A stretch of DNA of 64,000 nt from Cyanoderma ruficeps (lineage: Eukaryota > Chordata > Aves > Passeriformes > Timaliidae): assembly GCA_008694505.1 (NCBI GenBank), contig VZDJ01000014.1, positions 465,777 through 529,776 of the forward strand, given 5' to 3'. Positions 35,568 through 47,697 of this stretch are shown in pieces. Numbering within the stretch: position 1 is the first letter of the stretch; each line of letters opens with the position of its first letter. The notes beneath the pieces are model-generated. The model worked only from the letters and a program-made list of their open reading frames with translations. It was not told where the DNA came from and made no database searches. The position numbers and the translations under genes were made by a program.

Positions 35568-38500
35568 GTGAGTGACTCTGCTGTCCCCCTGCTCCTTCTT
35601 GCACCCTTCTGCTTTCACTGTTGAACAAGTGAAGCTCAATACCTGATCAAGGGTTTCATTTTCCAACATCCTGAACTTTCCATCAGTGCCTTCTCCTATT
35701 GTTCCCAGCCCCTCCTCGTAGGGGCACGGGGCAGCTGGGTCCTCAGAGCCTGCTTTGAGTTTGGGGTTGCCCCCAAGGCTGCCAAAGAGCTGGAGAGAAG
35801 GGAGGGAGCTGCCAGAGCCTTCCCCCACCTCCTCCCAGCCCCAGCTCGCCCATGTTGTCCCCTCCTGCTCCTGCCTTTCAGGATCTGTCAGACACTGGTG
35901 ACCGTTGTCATGTTACTTTCTGGGGCTGGATTCCAAACAGCGTTTCAAGAAAGAGCATTATGTTTCTCCTTCCCCCTGAGTGAACCAGTTCCAGTTCAAC
36001 ACAGTTTTTATCTTTGCTGCCTTTCAATTCCTGCTTTAAAAAATGAAAAGGGGAAGGGGAAAAAAAAAAAAAAGAAGTGAAAATCTTCAGCGACTTGAAT
36101 GTAATGTTCCTCTGACATGAAGGCTGATCGCTTGGGATCAGTGGGGAATAGACTTTTCCAAGCTGATTGAATTATGACTTTTTTTTGAGGCTGGTGAGAG
36201 GGCTGCTCTGGTCAGCGTAGCCCTGGACAGCTTTTAATGTAATCATTTCGTTATCAGGGTTTATTGTGCTGGTCCAGGGGATTTGGATGGATCCGCCACC
36301 TCTCCTTGCTGGGAGATGTTTTTGGAACGGGGCTTTCCTCCTCTCTGCCGTAGGCAGGTGGGATGTGTTTGCCCTTGCCCCTCCCCTGAGTTCTGCTGGG
36401 TTCTTGCTTAATCCCTCCTTGCAGAGAAAACACTCATGTGCAGAAAGATCATGTTTTCTTTTATTCTTTTTTGTTTCCTAAGCCTGGGGAGCGAGCTGGG
36501 CTGGGGCTGGGGGCTTCACTGCAGGGTGAAGTGTTGGCTGTGGGTCAGTCTGCACCTCACATGGTGCCACTGGTGTCCAAAAGGACAGGCCCAGAGCTTC
36601 GGTCTGGGCTGGCAGCAGCAGTGCAGGGGCTGGCAGGGATCTGCCATGAGCCTTTTGCCCAAGGATGTGTCCAGGATCCTGCTCTGGTGTTGGAGCCGAT
36701 GCTCTTGCAGGGTCTTGATGAGCACCCAGAGTCTGTGGGGGCTGCTCTGTGGGCTCAGGGTGGCTTTGTTGGCTTGTGAGAGTGAACACTGGGAATCTTC
36801 ATGGGGAGTCAGGAGTGGGGAATCAGTGGAAATCTGGATTCAGGGTCTTGTTCTTGCCTCTGGTTTCCTGTAACAGCACCTGGCAAAAATCACTCAGTTT
36901 GCAAAGCAAAGTGCAGCTCTGCAGGTGTGGACGGAGGGCAGATCATGGCTCTGTGACCTCAGGCCTCTTGTGGTTTTCACTTTCCTGGGGAGGAACGAAC
37001 CTCTTGTCTGTCCCTCGTCTTTGGGGTGAGGTTTGCTCAGGGATTCCAGCAGAGCTGGGAGATCTCCTGTGCTCCCTGACTGCCACAGAGCCCTTTTGGG
37101 GGAGCTGTGCCCTCAGGAGGGCTTGGTGCTGGTCACACACACAGTGCACCAGTGGTGTGGCCCGAGCCCTGCTGGAATCTGTCACTGCTCTGCAGACTCC
37201 TTGCTGCTCACAGCCAAGTTTCCCTCTCCTGTAGTTCTGCAGTGTCCTTGGATCCTGAACTGGGAGGGTTTGTGCTTTTTTTTTCCCCTCTGGCTGCTCA
37301 CAGATGTCCGTGCAGGAGCCTTGCAGGTTGCAGGAGCTTTGCAGGTTGCTCACACGGGGCTGCTCTTGCCTGCTTGTGGTGCAGATGTTGGGCCAGGTGT
37401 TGTCTGTCCTTGGAGCCAGCACCTCCCTGCCCTGTGCCCTCGGGGTGCTCCCTGCTGCCAGAGCCCCTCTGGAGCTGCTCTCTGTGCCTGGGGAGGGTGA
37501 GTGGGCAGTGGGTTGGTCACTCCTGCCTTTGGAGGGAAACTGAGTCCTGGGAGATCCCATTCCAGCCAGCAGCCCCCGAGCTGGTCCGTGCTGCTCCCCA
37601 CTGAGCCTTGCAGACAGGGAACAGCTTTGCCTGTCACAGCTGCAGGGGCTGTGAGGAGCTGCCACTCTGCTCTGGCAGTGTCCTCTCCCATCAGATGGCC
37701 CCGGGCTCTGTCACATTCCCGTAATCCCTTGGCCAGCTTCCATTTGGCCACGGCGCTGACCCCGTTTCCTGCCCTGATTCCCCCAGGCCCTGCAGCCCCC
37801 CAGCACACGGTGCTGCTGCCCCTCCTGGCATGGGAAACCCAGGCTGGAGATGGGAAACCTCTGGGATTTTGGTTTTTGGAGGGCATCATCCTCCCAGCTC
37901 TGCAGGGATCAGATCCCAGTGAGCAGAGCTGGGGCTGAGCTGGGACTTTTCTCCTCTCCCAGGGCAGCTCTGGAGGAGCTGTGGCCTCCGCAATCAAAGG
38001 ACCATTAAAATACTTCCCTTGTTTCCGAGGCTAATTGATCTCAGTCAGTGATTTAAATCTTTCTGTGGCAGGAGCATTCTATTTAAAGGAAACTGCCATT
38101 TAAATTAAAAACCCAAAGCACCACACCACTTTCTGCCTGCTGCTCCTCCTCGGGAAGCTGAAGAGAACAATAATTGAAAGGTGTGACACAGACACGTTCT
38201 TCCTCTTTTTCTTTGGTCGCATGTGGATATTCTCTTTGTTTCTTCCATGTGGTCAAAGGCAGCTGTGGAACTGAAAATTACTAATTCCGTGATTATTTTC
38301 AGCGGTGTCACTAAATGGAAAGTATTATCCTTATCTTAGGGATTCTGTTGTTTGTGTGAGTACCAAGAATTGCTGCAGGAATTTTGGGGAGGCCTCCCTG
38401 GAGCTGGGCACAGCCAAATGTGCCCCTCGGAGCAGGGAGGAAAGAGGCAGCAGAGACAGATGAATCAGGGGGAGAGGAACAGTTCCCAAATCGCTGATGG

Positions 38501-41500
38501 AACTGGGCACAGCACCAAGCCTGAGCCAGAAATCCTCCGTGGAGAGCACCCCAAAACATCTCACTGTGTGAGGGCACAGCACCAAGCCTGAGCCAGAAAT
38601 CCTCCCTGGAGAGCACCCCGAAACATCTCACTGTGTGAGGGCACAGCACCAAGCCTGAGCCAGAAATCCTCTGTGGAGAGCACCCCAAAAACATCTCACT
38701 GTGTGAGGGCACAGCACCAAGCCTGAGCCAGAAATCCTCCCTGGAGAGCACCCCAAAAACATCTCATTGTGTGAGGGCACAGCAGCAGCCTGGTGTGGCT
38801 GGGCAGGGCTGCTCCTGCCCGTGCTGTGCTGTTTTTGGCCAAGGGCAGTGCTCAGCTCCCCCTGCCCTCCTCTGCCACAACGGGCCCGCTCCAAGTGCTC
38901 CTCAGCTGCACATAAAAAGCCATTTACTGCATGGAAATGTGGCCATTTTTTCCGACTGGAATCAGCACGCTCGCCGTTTTCAAGTGGATTTTTCTCATTG
39001 ATTAAACCTTTGTGTTTTACAATAGCACTTTGCTAATTGGCACTTTGCATACACAGAAGGCTTGGTGCGTGGCTCTCTCCACCCCAGCAAAGATTTAAGG
39101 GCAGGGAACATTACTTATTACTTACATTTCCTTCCTTTTATAAATCACGGTATAGAAGCCTTACTAGCACGCTCTGAAGTATTACCATAAATAATTAAAT
39201 CTAAATTGCAATTGACAAAATAAAAGAATAAAGCCCCTTTTATGATGCATTACCCCGGCTTTCTTCCCTTTTAATTGCCCTTGCTCCATCATTAATTTGC
39301 AGAATTATGCAGTAATTCATGGGAGGTGCATGTGAGAGGGGCTCCTGTGCTCTGTGAGCATCCCTGGGGCTGGCAGAGGCAGCAGCCAGGTTTGCACCAC
39401 GTGGGACTCACAGAGACGATGGAAAATGTGTGAGGGGATGGGAGTGGAGCTCCTCTAGGTCCGTGTTCAGGCTGTTTTGGGGAAGCTGGTGCCCTGTTCA
39501 AGGTGTGTGACACAGAAGGTGTGTGCTCTGTGCCACCAGGGGCAGGAGCTGGGGCTTGGCAGCACAGTTTGGCACCCTGAAATCCAGATCCAGGCACCTA
39601 CAGGTGTCCCTGCCTCCCCTGGTGCCTCCCGTGCTCTCATCCCTGCAGGATCAGCCCCTGCTGCACACAGCTCACAGCTCTGGGGGTCCAGGCTTTGATC
39701 TGCTCTTGGCCAAGACAGCACTTGTCAGGTAAGAGGGGAGTGAAAATCAAGGAGGATCCATCTTAGGGCTTTGATAGGCACGTTAAGTCGACATCAGTGG
39801 GAAGGAAATCTCCCCGTGGGGGGGGAAAGCTGCTCCAGTTTGGGGTGTTTGAGATGGATCCGGGACAGGGGAGGGGAGGTGTGTGAGGCTGAGCTGTCCC
39901 ACAGGCTGGGTCACACCCCCTGATCGTGGACCCCCAAAAGGGAACCTGCAGGGGCTGAGGAGGCAGGGAGGTGCTGCAGAAAGGCTTTTCCCCCTTGGTG
40001 GGTGGGCTGGAGGAGGAGCACAATTTATGAATTTAGGGTGAGAGCAGAGAGGAGGTTCTGTGCTCGACTGGAGGGTGGTGGAGTTTTTGGAGTTGCACAT
40101 TGTCCCTGCAGTGGGTGGAGTGTGAGAGAGGAGACAGCAGCAAGGGCAGAGATCACTGCCCAGACCCACCTGCTGCTCCTGTTCCTCTGCACCAGTTGTG
40201 GCCAGGGGACACCTCCCTGTCCTTGGTGCTGCCCTTTCCCTCAGTGCTTCCCCCGTCTGCCAGCTGTGATCTTGCTGAGGGTTCTGGACTGGTTGTTGTC
40301 TCACTCAAGGACACTGAATTAAGCTTCTGTGTCACCTTGTTAAAGTGCCTGATTAAATTAAACCTCGCCTGACTGCATCAAGTGATGTATCTCTTTTTCT
40401 TTTCTTCATTTTTTTTTTCCTTTTTCTTCTTTTTTAAGATAACTCGAATTGGAAAGTTGGTGCCTTCTGTAGGACCCGGAGAGGAAATAAATCATCTGTT
40501 GAAGGAGCTTTCCTTGGGGGCAGAGGGGGCTGTCACTTCCCAGGTCCCAGCTGTGCCCCACGCTGCGAGGGCTCGTTAAATTAATCTCTGCTGAGGAGCA
40601 CCTGGGGACAGCAGCAGCCACGGTGGCTGGGACCCAGCCATGGGTGTCTCCTGCTGAAGGATCTTTTCCCAACCAGAGGCTCTTTCTGCTCAGCTTCATT
40701 AGATGGTTAAGCTGGGGGAAAAGAGCATCTGTTTGTTGTGTAAACAAGTGGCTTGTGTGAAAATGTCACCTGCGGAGGATGGGGATGGAGGAAATGTCTG
40801 TCTTCGTACCTGGATGCCAGGACTGGGGCTGTTCCTCCGTGCCAGGGCTTTGCCAAGAAGCCCAGACTCCTTTCCTTATGACTTTTCCCCTCGGTTGTCC
40901 TTTTCACACCAACAGTTCTTGCGCTGAAGGACGGGATCTTTCCGGAGTCTCGCCCAGGCCCTGGGTCACATCAGCTTTTCTCCTCTCTCCGTGCTTGTGT
41001 CTTTTCAAGACCAACTCAACACGAATCTCCTGGGTCACTAAAGGGAATCCGTGAGGGATTCCTCCTTGCTGTGGCCTGGCAAGCCCAGTGTTATTCTTAG
41101 AAGGCAAGCAGAGCGTTTTTCAAGGACGCCCGACCAGAGGAATGTCGTTCCTCCGTGCGTGGGCTGGAATCTGGGCTGGAGCTGGCCTGTGAGACACAAT
41201 CTCCCAAGAACAGTTTTATTTACTCTGTGCCACTCTTCCCCTCCAGTCAAGGATGTTCTCTTGCAGCGTAATTGGTCCCAGTTCCCACCTTAGAAAGCTG
41301 TGATGTTCTGTGCAACTGCAGCTGCCTTTAATTTTTGGGGGATTGTTAAAGTTCATGAAAATAGTCACGTTTTACACCATCTGCTGTGTGCAAGGAGGTA
41401 ACCAGGGCATGGGCTGCAGGCCAGAGAGCCGGGAGCATCCTCACTCTGTGACTGCACCTTCCCAACCCTCCTTTTACCTGCGTGGATTTGCTTTTTTGAG

Positions 41501-44500
41501 CAAGGACTTCTCTTGCCGTGTTGTTGTCCGGTCTGATCAGCCCCAGGTGTGGTTTGGTTGCACCAGCCTGGGTTCCCTCCTGCACACCCTGAGCAGACAG
41601 GAGGGCTTGGAACCAGCCTGGGTTCATACCCTGAGCAGACACAAGGATTTGGGATCCAGCCTGGGTTCACACCCTGAGCAGACAGGAGGGGTCTGGGATC
41701 CAGCCTGGGTTCCCTTCTGCACACCCTGAGCAGACACAAGGGTTTGGGATCCAGCCTGGGTTCCCTCCTGCCCACCCTGAGCTTTGGGAGCTGCCAGCCC
41801 CGTCCCAGGGCCAGCCCAGAGCAGCAGGAGGGGGCAGCGACCACGGCTGGCCGGGACCCGAGGAGTGCCAGGAGAGNAGACAGGAGGGCTTGGAACCAGC
41901 CTGGGGTTCATACCCTGAGCAGACACGAGGGTTTGGGATCCAGCCTGGGTTCACACCCTGAGCAGACACAAGGGTTTGGGATCCAGCCTGGGTTCCTTCC
42001 TGCCCACCCTGAGCTTTGGGAGCTGCCAGCCCCGTCCCAGGGCCAGCCCAGAGCAGCAGGAGGGGGCAGCGATCACGGCTGGCCGGGACCCGAGGAGTGC
42101 CAGGAGAGAGCAGTATAAATATATTTTGGATGCTTGCTGCTTTGACTTTGAAAGGGGATATTGGGATGAATGATTTAAGGCGTTGACAGGAGGGACTCTG
42201 GGCTGACCTGTTTTCACAGAACCGCTGCACAGAGAACCCTGAGCGTGTCCTGGTGCTCAGACATGAAACGTTCCGTGCCAGTGGAAACCGGCGCCGCTCG
42301 TTTCATCTGCGGCGCACGCAGTCATTTCTGTTTCCTTTTGAGGCCGAGAGGAAAAGCAAAGCTTTAAAGAGGGGAAAAAATAAAATAAATAAATAAATAG
42401 AAGGAGCTGCAACTGGTTTAGCATTCTACAAAGTTTCTCCGAGTCCTCCAAATCTTTAATTGACTCAGGAGCATAAAATTGAGAAGGGGAGAGAGTGAGA
42501 GAGCGTGCGAGTGGCGCGAGTGATTTGAATAATTTATTGTCCTTTGAAGTTGCAAGAGAAATTTCAGCTGCCTTGGGGAGTAATTTCTCCCCATTCTGAA
42601 AGGGTTTCTCCTTATTTTAAACTCATTCAGAGGATGATAGTTTTGCATTTTCTGCATAATTAATGAGCATAGCTCCCCCCCACTCTCACACAACCTCTAA
42701 AGAGTGGTGGGGTGATGAAACTTGGTGGTTTTTTTAATTAATAAAGTCAAATTAATTTGACTGCGTCCTCATCCTCCCTCACCTCCGTTGGAATCCATGG
42801 ATTTATTCATAAATTAGTCTGAGCGTGCTGCTAGGAGTGCCAACACTTCCAAATCTTTAGCCTGGACTTTGATTTGTTTGGATGAATTTCTGAAAAGGTG
42901 GTGTGAGGTTTATTTCAGTCCAGCTCTTAAAGATCACCTTGAGACTGGCTCCAGTGATCTCCCAGGGAGCCGGGAAGATCCTCCAGCTCTCATTTTCCTT
43001 TGTCTGTCTGTCTGGGGAGGATCTGCCTGATACTGAGGGGGGTTGTGTGTATTTTTCTGGACGAGTACTGTGATACGCCCCTTTTCTTCTAAGGTCTGCT
43101 AATTGTGATTCATTCCAGTAGCTGCCACTTGAGGCAATGAAAGGGAGAGGGATCTTTTCCTGGTGCCTGGAAGGGCTGCGGGACAGCTCCTGGTCAGAAG
43201 CCATCCCTGGACAGGTGTCAAACACAAACAGGAACTGTCCTGCTCCAGAAAAGCTCACATTCCTCAGTTACTGGCTTTGACAGAAGAATTTAGGGTGTTG
43301 CTGCTGCTTTTCTACATTTTCATTTCTCTCTCATTCACATCTCGCACTGTTTTTCTGGCTCACTGAGTCTCTGGTTGTCCCAAAGCTGAATTCATCACAT
43401 TCCCACTGCTGTCAGTGCTCAGCACCGTTGTTGAAGTCTCGTGGTTTTTTTGATTCTTTTGTTTTGATGTTCCCACTACAAATCTGAATGATGAGCGGCG
43501 TGGCTCAGAGACAGAAATTGTAATGACTCATGTGGTGAGAGTCGAAGTTCATCACTGTTAGAGGTTGTGCTCATCCATTACTCACGGCTTTATTCGGTCT
43601 TGGTTTCTCCTTTTCAAGATCTCCACTCTCGAGCTCCCTCAACATCCCAGTTTCAATAAGCAGTGCAGGCTCCTATGTACTAATATATATAATAATATAC
43701 TGTTTAGTCCCAGTTGTTTCAAGCCTGTACATCCACAATCTCCTTCTGTTCCACGGAAAACGTGGGCTGAAGTCTCTCACCAGGGGTTGGATAGGAATGG
43801 CGAAATGATCTTTTGAAAACCAACCCAAATTCTGGGCTTTAGGAATTGCACCTCACCCTGTTCCTGCAGACCAAGAGCTCCTCGTCTTGCCTGAAGGAAA
43901 GAAGCACTGGGTGGAAGTAACACAGTTTTTATTCACAGAGTAAGAGAGCAGAGCTTTATCAGACGTATTTTATTTGCCTGGTGTGCCTTTCATCCCCAAA
44001 GATCCCCACCGGCCCGTGTGAGCTTGGCTGGGCTGGTGCATGCAGCACTGCAGGCCCTGCAGGGCTGGGGATGCAGGGCAGCATTTCCCTGCGTGTTTGC
44101 AGAGCTCTGTTGGTGTCACTGGGCAGGGAGTGGAGCTCGTCTCCCTCATCACATCCTTGGAGCAGTTTGTTTTCCCCCCTGCTGCTGACTCTGCTGTCAC
44201 TTTGTGGTGGCACAGGACCAGGGCAGGGCTGGATTGGGATGGCGTTGTCCCGGGAGCTGGGCTGGATTGGGATGGCATTGTCCCCTGGGAGCTGGGCTGG
44301 ATTGGGATGGCATTGTCCCCTGGGAGCTGGGCCTGGGCTCCTTAAGCCTTTGCTTCTTGCAGGCTTGTCCTGTGGGAAACGTTTTTTTCACGTTCTGGTA
44401 TCGCCTGTGGCCTCTGGTTCTTTAGCGACTCAAACAGAGCGGTGGAAGTTGAGCAAAGAGCCAAACCCTTTTTAGTTGGGTTTTTTTTTCCGGGCAGGTG

Positions 44501-47500
44501 GTGGATCAGGCTGCTCCAGGATGCCAATATCGATGACACGGCTGGAGGAGAAGCTGTCTCAGCGATATGGCAAGGGCAGGAAGAGCTCCCTGCCTCAGGC
44601 CTCTGCTTACAAACAACCTGGGATCGCTGTCATTGATGGACAAAGGGCCCTCATTAAGTTGCCAGGACAGCTCCTCGGGTCTCTGGCTCTGCTCTGGGTT
44701 GTTGTGCCTCGTTATGGGGCTTGTGGAGAGATGTGGGATGAGATGCTGTTACAGCTGATGGGAAGAGCTCTGTACCCCCAGGGTCCTGCCTGGCCACGGT
44801 GCAGCCCCTGTGCTGGCTGGAGCTCCCTGCCTGACCCTGGGCTGCCATCCTCCATCACAGCACTGCTCATCTCCTCCAGCTTTCTCCTTGTAGTGCCACA
44901 AGGTGCAGGAGGACCCTGGCCTGAGGTCCCCGTGCATTCCCACCGGGTTCCTCCTTGGCCCTGGGGGGTACCAGAGAGGGTGGAAGCAGAGAGCAGCACC
45001 GGGGCCCTGCTGTGCTCCCCTTTGGGATGGGTGAGGGAAGGGAGAGGGGGAAGCTGAGGCCTGAGGAGGATCTTTGTGGAATGGCCACACCACCCCTGTC
45101 CTGTCCCTTTGGGCAGTTTGTATCCTGTGTGTGTGTGTCACTGCACGTGGCCCTGTCCCTTTGTGTAAATCACAGCTGGAAGAATCTTTTCCTGGGCCAG
45201 TCACTGGAGCTGGGGCTCATCCCTTTTGCCATGGAGACAGGTGGATCCTTTCCATGCACAGGGATGTGCAGTGGTGGCCTGGAGGAGTCCTGTGGGGACG
45301 GGATGACTTCATCCCAGCTGGCTGCTCCCATGTGATAAGGAACAGCCCCAGCCCTGGAAACCAGCAGTTTAAATAGACCAGGAGGAAGGATTATGCTTCC
45401 CCTCCAGCAGGCAGGATAACGTGGTTCCTTCTCACCTTGGATGTCAGAACTAGGAACAGATTTTTGGTAGCCTCAGTCTCCTCCTGCCTCAGTGCTGCAG
45501 GCTCGTGCTTCCCTTCCAAAGGCTCTGGATCCCAGTGCACTGCAGACAGGAGCTTGGAGGCTCTACGCATGTGCCAGATCCCCAAATTCCTGTGGTGAGA
45601 ACAGCTTTGGCATGTGCTGGCCAGGAAGGGTCTGCTGCCTCCTCCCTGTGAGGGGAGAGGAGGGGCAGCTGGCACAGGGGTTGGGGTTGTTGGACATCCA
45701 GCGTAGTCAAGGTGTAGTAAACGAGTTCTTCACCTTCCTCACCCGTTTTCTGCGTGGGTTAACTCCCCGTGCTGGTGCCATCCTTCACTGCTGCCCTTCC
45801 TGCTCTGCAGGGAAGGAGAGGGGTGATCCTCCCAGTGACATTGCCCATGCCTGCAGGGCAGCAGGCTGCAGCCTGTGGCAGCCCAGCTTTTCTGACTCAG
45901 GCAAGGGCTTTGGTGGCTCAGCAGCAGGGGAATAGCCAGGTGGAAGTATTTCACTTCTAAAAAAAAAACCCATCCTTGATCTTTTTTTACCCTCCTCTGC
46001 CCAACCTTGCCAGTCCCGTCTCCCTGAAGGGAGCCAAGAGCTGCTGACAGTAAGAGGAAGTCTCCATCTGAAGCCTATAATTATCCTGACTGCCTTCCCA
46101 GAAAAGGCCAGTCGGGGAGCGAGTGTGCTCCTGTTCCCGAGCCCAGCCCTGCCCGTTCCTGCCTCCCCAATTACAGCCTAATGGACTTTTTATGATGATA
46201 AGACAACTGGGTTGGGGAGAAGTTATTGACGGGGAAATGGAACGTAATTCACTCCCCGTTTGTTTGTTCTGTCAGAAAACGCTCGTTTTAATTTTATTCG
46301 CGAGGCATTTGGGGAAAACAGCCCTCAGAAAGAAAAAGTGCAAAATCTGTCAATAAAAGCCTGGATTTCAGGAGGCCCAGAGTCTCTGCAGGGCCTCTCC
46401 AAGGGGTGTCCTCAATCCTGTGGAGTGTCTCCACAGACTCCTCCCCAGTCCTTCTCCCAGTTTGCAGCTTTCTCGCTTGTCCTGAGGAAAAATGTCAATT
46501 CTGGAGCTCTGTTCCTTGCCTGTACCCCTGTCTCCAGCTCCCCAGGGCCGCTCTTGGGCACACAGAGCCATCCCAAACAGCACAGCCTCGCTCCCCACTC
46601 TCCATCTGTCTCAAATTTGGCTGCTCTCTCCTGTTTTCATCTGCTCCGTGGTTTGTCTCCTCCATCTAATCTTCACTTCTTTGCTCTGGCTCTGAGCACC
46701 TCCCTCCTCTCCAGCTTGCTGGAGTTCTCTTGCACAGGGTTGTGGAATATCCTGACCTGGAAGGGGCCCACAAGGACCATCAAAGTCCAGCTCCTGGCCC
46801 GGCACAGTCAGCCCCCAGAGCCCCAGTGTGTGCCATTTTCCCTGCTGCTGTCTTCTCATTCCCACTGATTCTCCCATCCTTCCCACCTCCTGCTCCCCAT
46901 TTTATCTCCCTGTCCCTGAGGTGACAGAGCTGCTCCTCTGGCTGTCCCTGTCCCCGTCCTGCAGTTCAGGAGAGTAAATGATCTCCATGTACAGAGGCAG
47001 AGGGCAGCAGCCCCTGTGAGAAGTGTAAAAGCTGTGTAAAACTGCTCCCTAAGGCAGCAGACAAACCCTGGGAGTGTGGCTGGACCCCAATCCCACCATC
47101 CTGGGCAGGAGGTAAAGCACAACTGCCCAGGGCTGTGGCTGTGGAGGACCTTGGGCTCATTCTCCAACTGGGAGCCCATCAGCAGCTCTGGAAAAGGGAG
47201 ATGGAGTCCCACTGGACCAGCAGAAAACTCCAGCCCAGGCACCAAAGGGAAGAGGGAGGAGGAAGAGGAGGAGAAGAGGGGGTTTAATCCTGTGCACAGC
47301 AGTGGGAAGGCCATCAGATCCCTTCCAGGTTGCTCTGGAAATTAGCAGGAGGTGAGAAATAACAGGGAGAGATGTCTCATTCCAGCTGACATGACTTGGA
47401 CATTGGGAAATTCCAAAAGCTTTTGTCTAGCTTCCAGTTTGTAATCCTCTTCCCCCAAGAAGCCCCTGTTGGGGAAAGGTCTCTGAGTTCTCTCTGGTGA

Positions 47501-47663
47501 GGTTTTTGTGGTTGTTTTGTTTTCCTCTCAGGTCTGCCGAGGCTGCAGCTGTGCTCGGTGCCACCCGGGGTGGAGCAGGTCTGGTCCCAGCTCCGAGCTG
47601 CGTGTGGTGTCAGGACAGGACAGGACAGGACAGGACAGAGCAGGACAGGACAGGACAGGNNNN

Positions 47664-47697
<34 letters not shown>

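Noticed and set aside
36943..37665. 240-codon reverse frame in the first PTPRS coding intron
   Set aside because: Shadow frame in GC-rich intron DNA, with overlapping forward frames and no family resemblance.
40385..40445. Long polypyrimidine tract ending in aag, acceptor-like
   Set aside because: It ends in AAG rather than a clear CAG/TAG, and no downstream donor gives a plausible exon.
43490..43830. AT-rich stretch with 'cggctttattcggtc' resembling a reverse LTR
   Set aside because: No recognisable LTR ends or target-site duplication. The resemblance is too vague to call.
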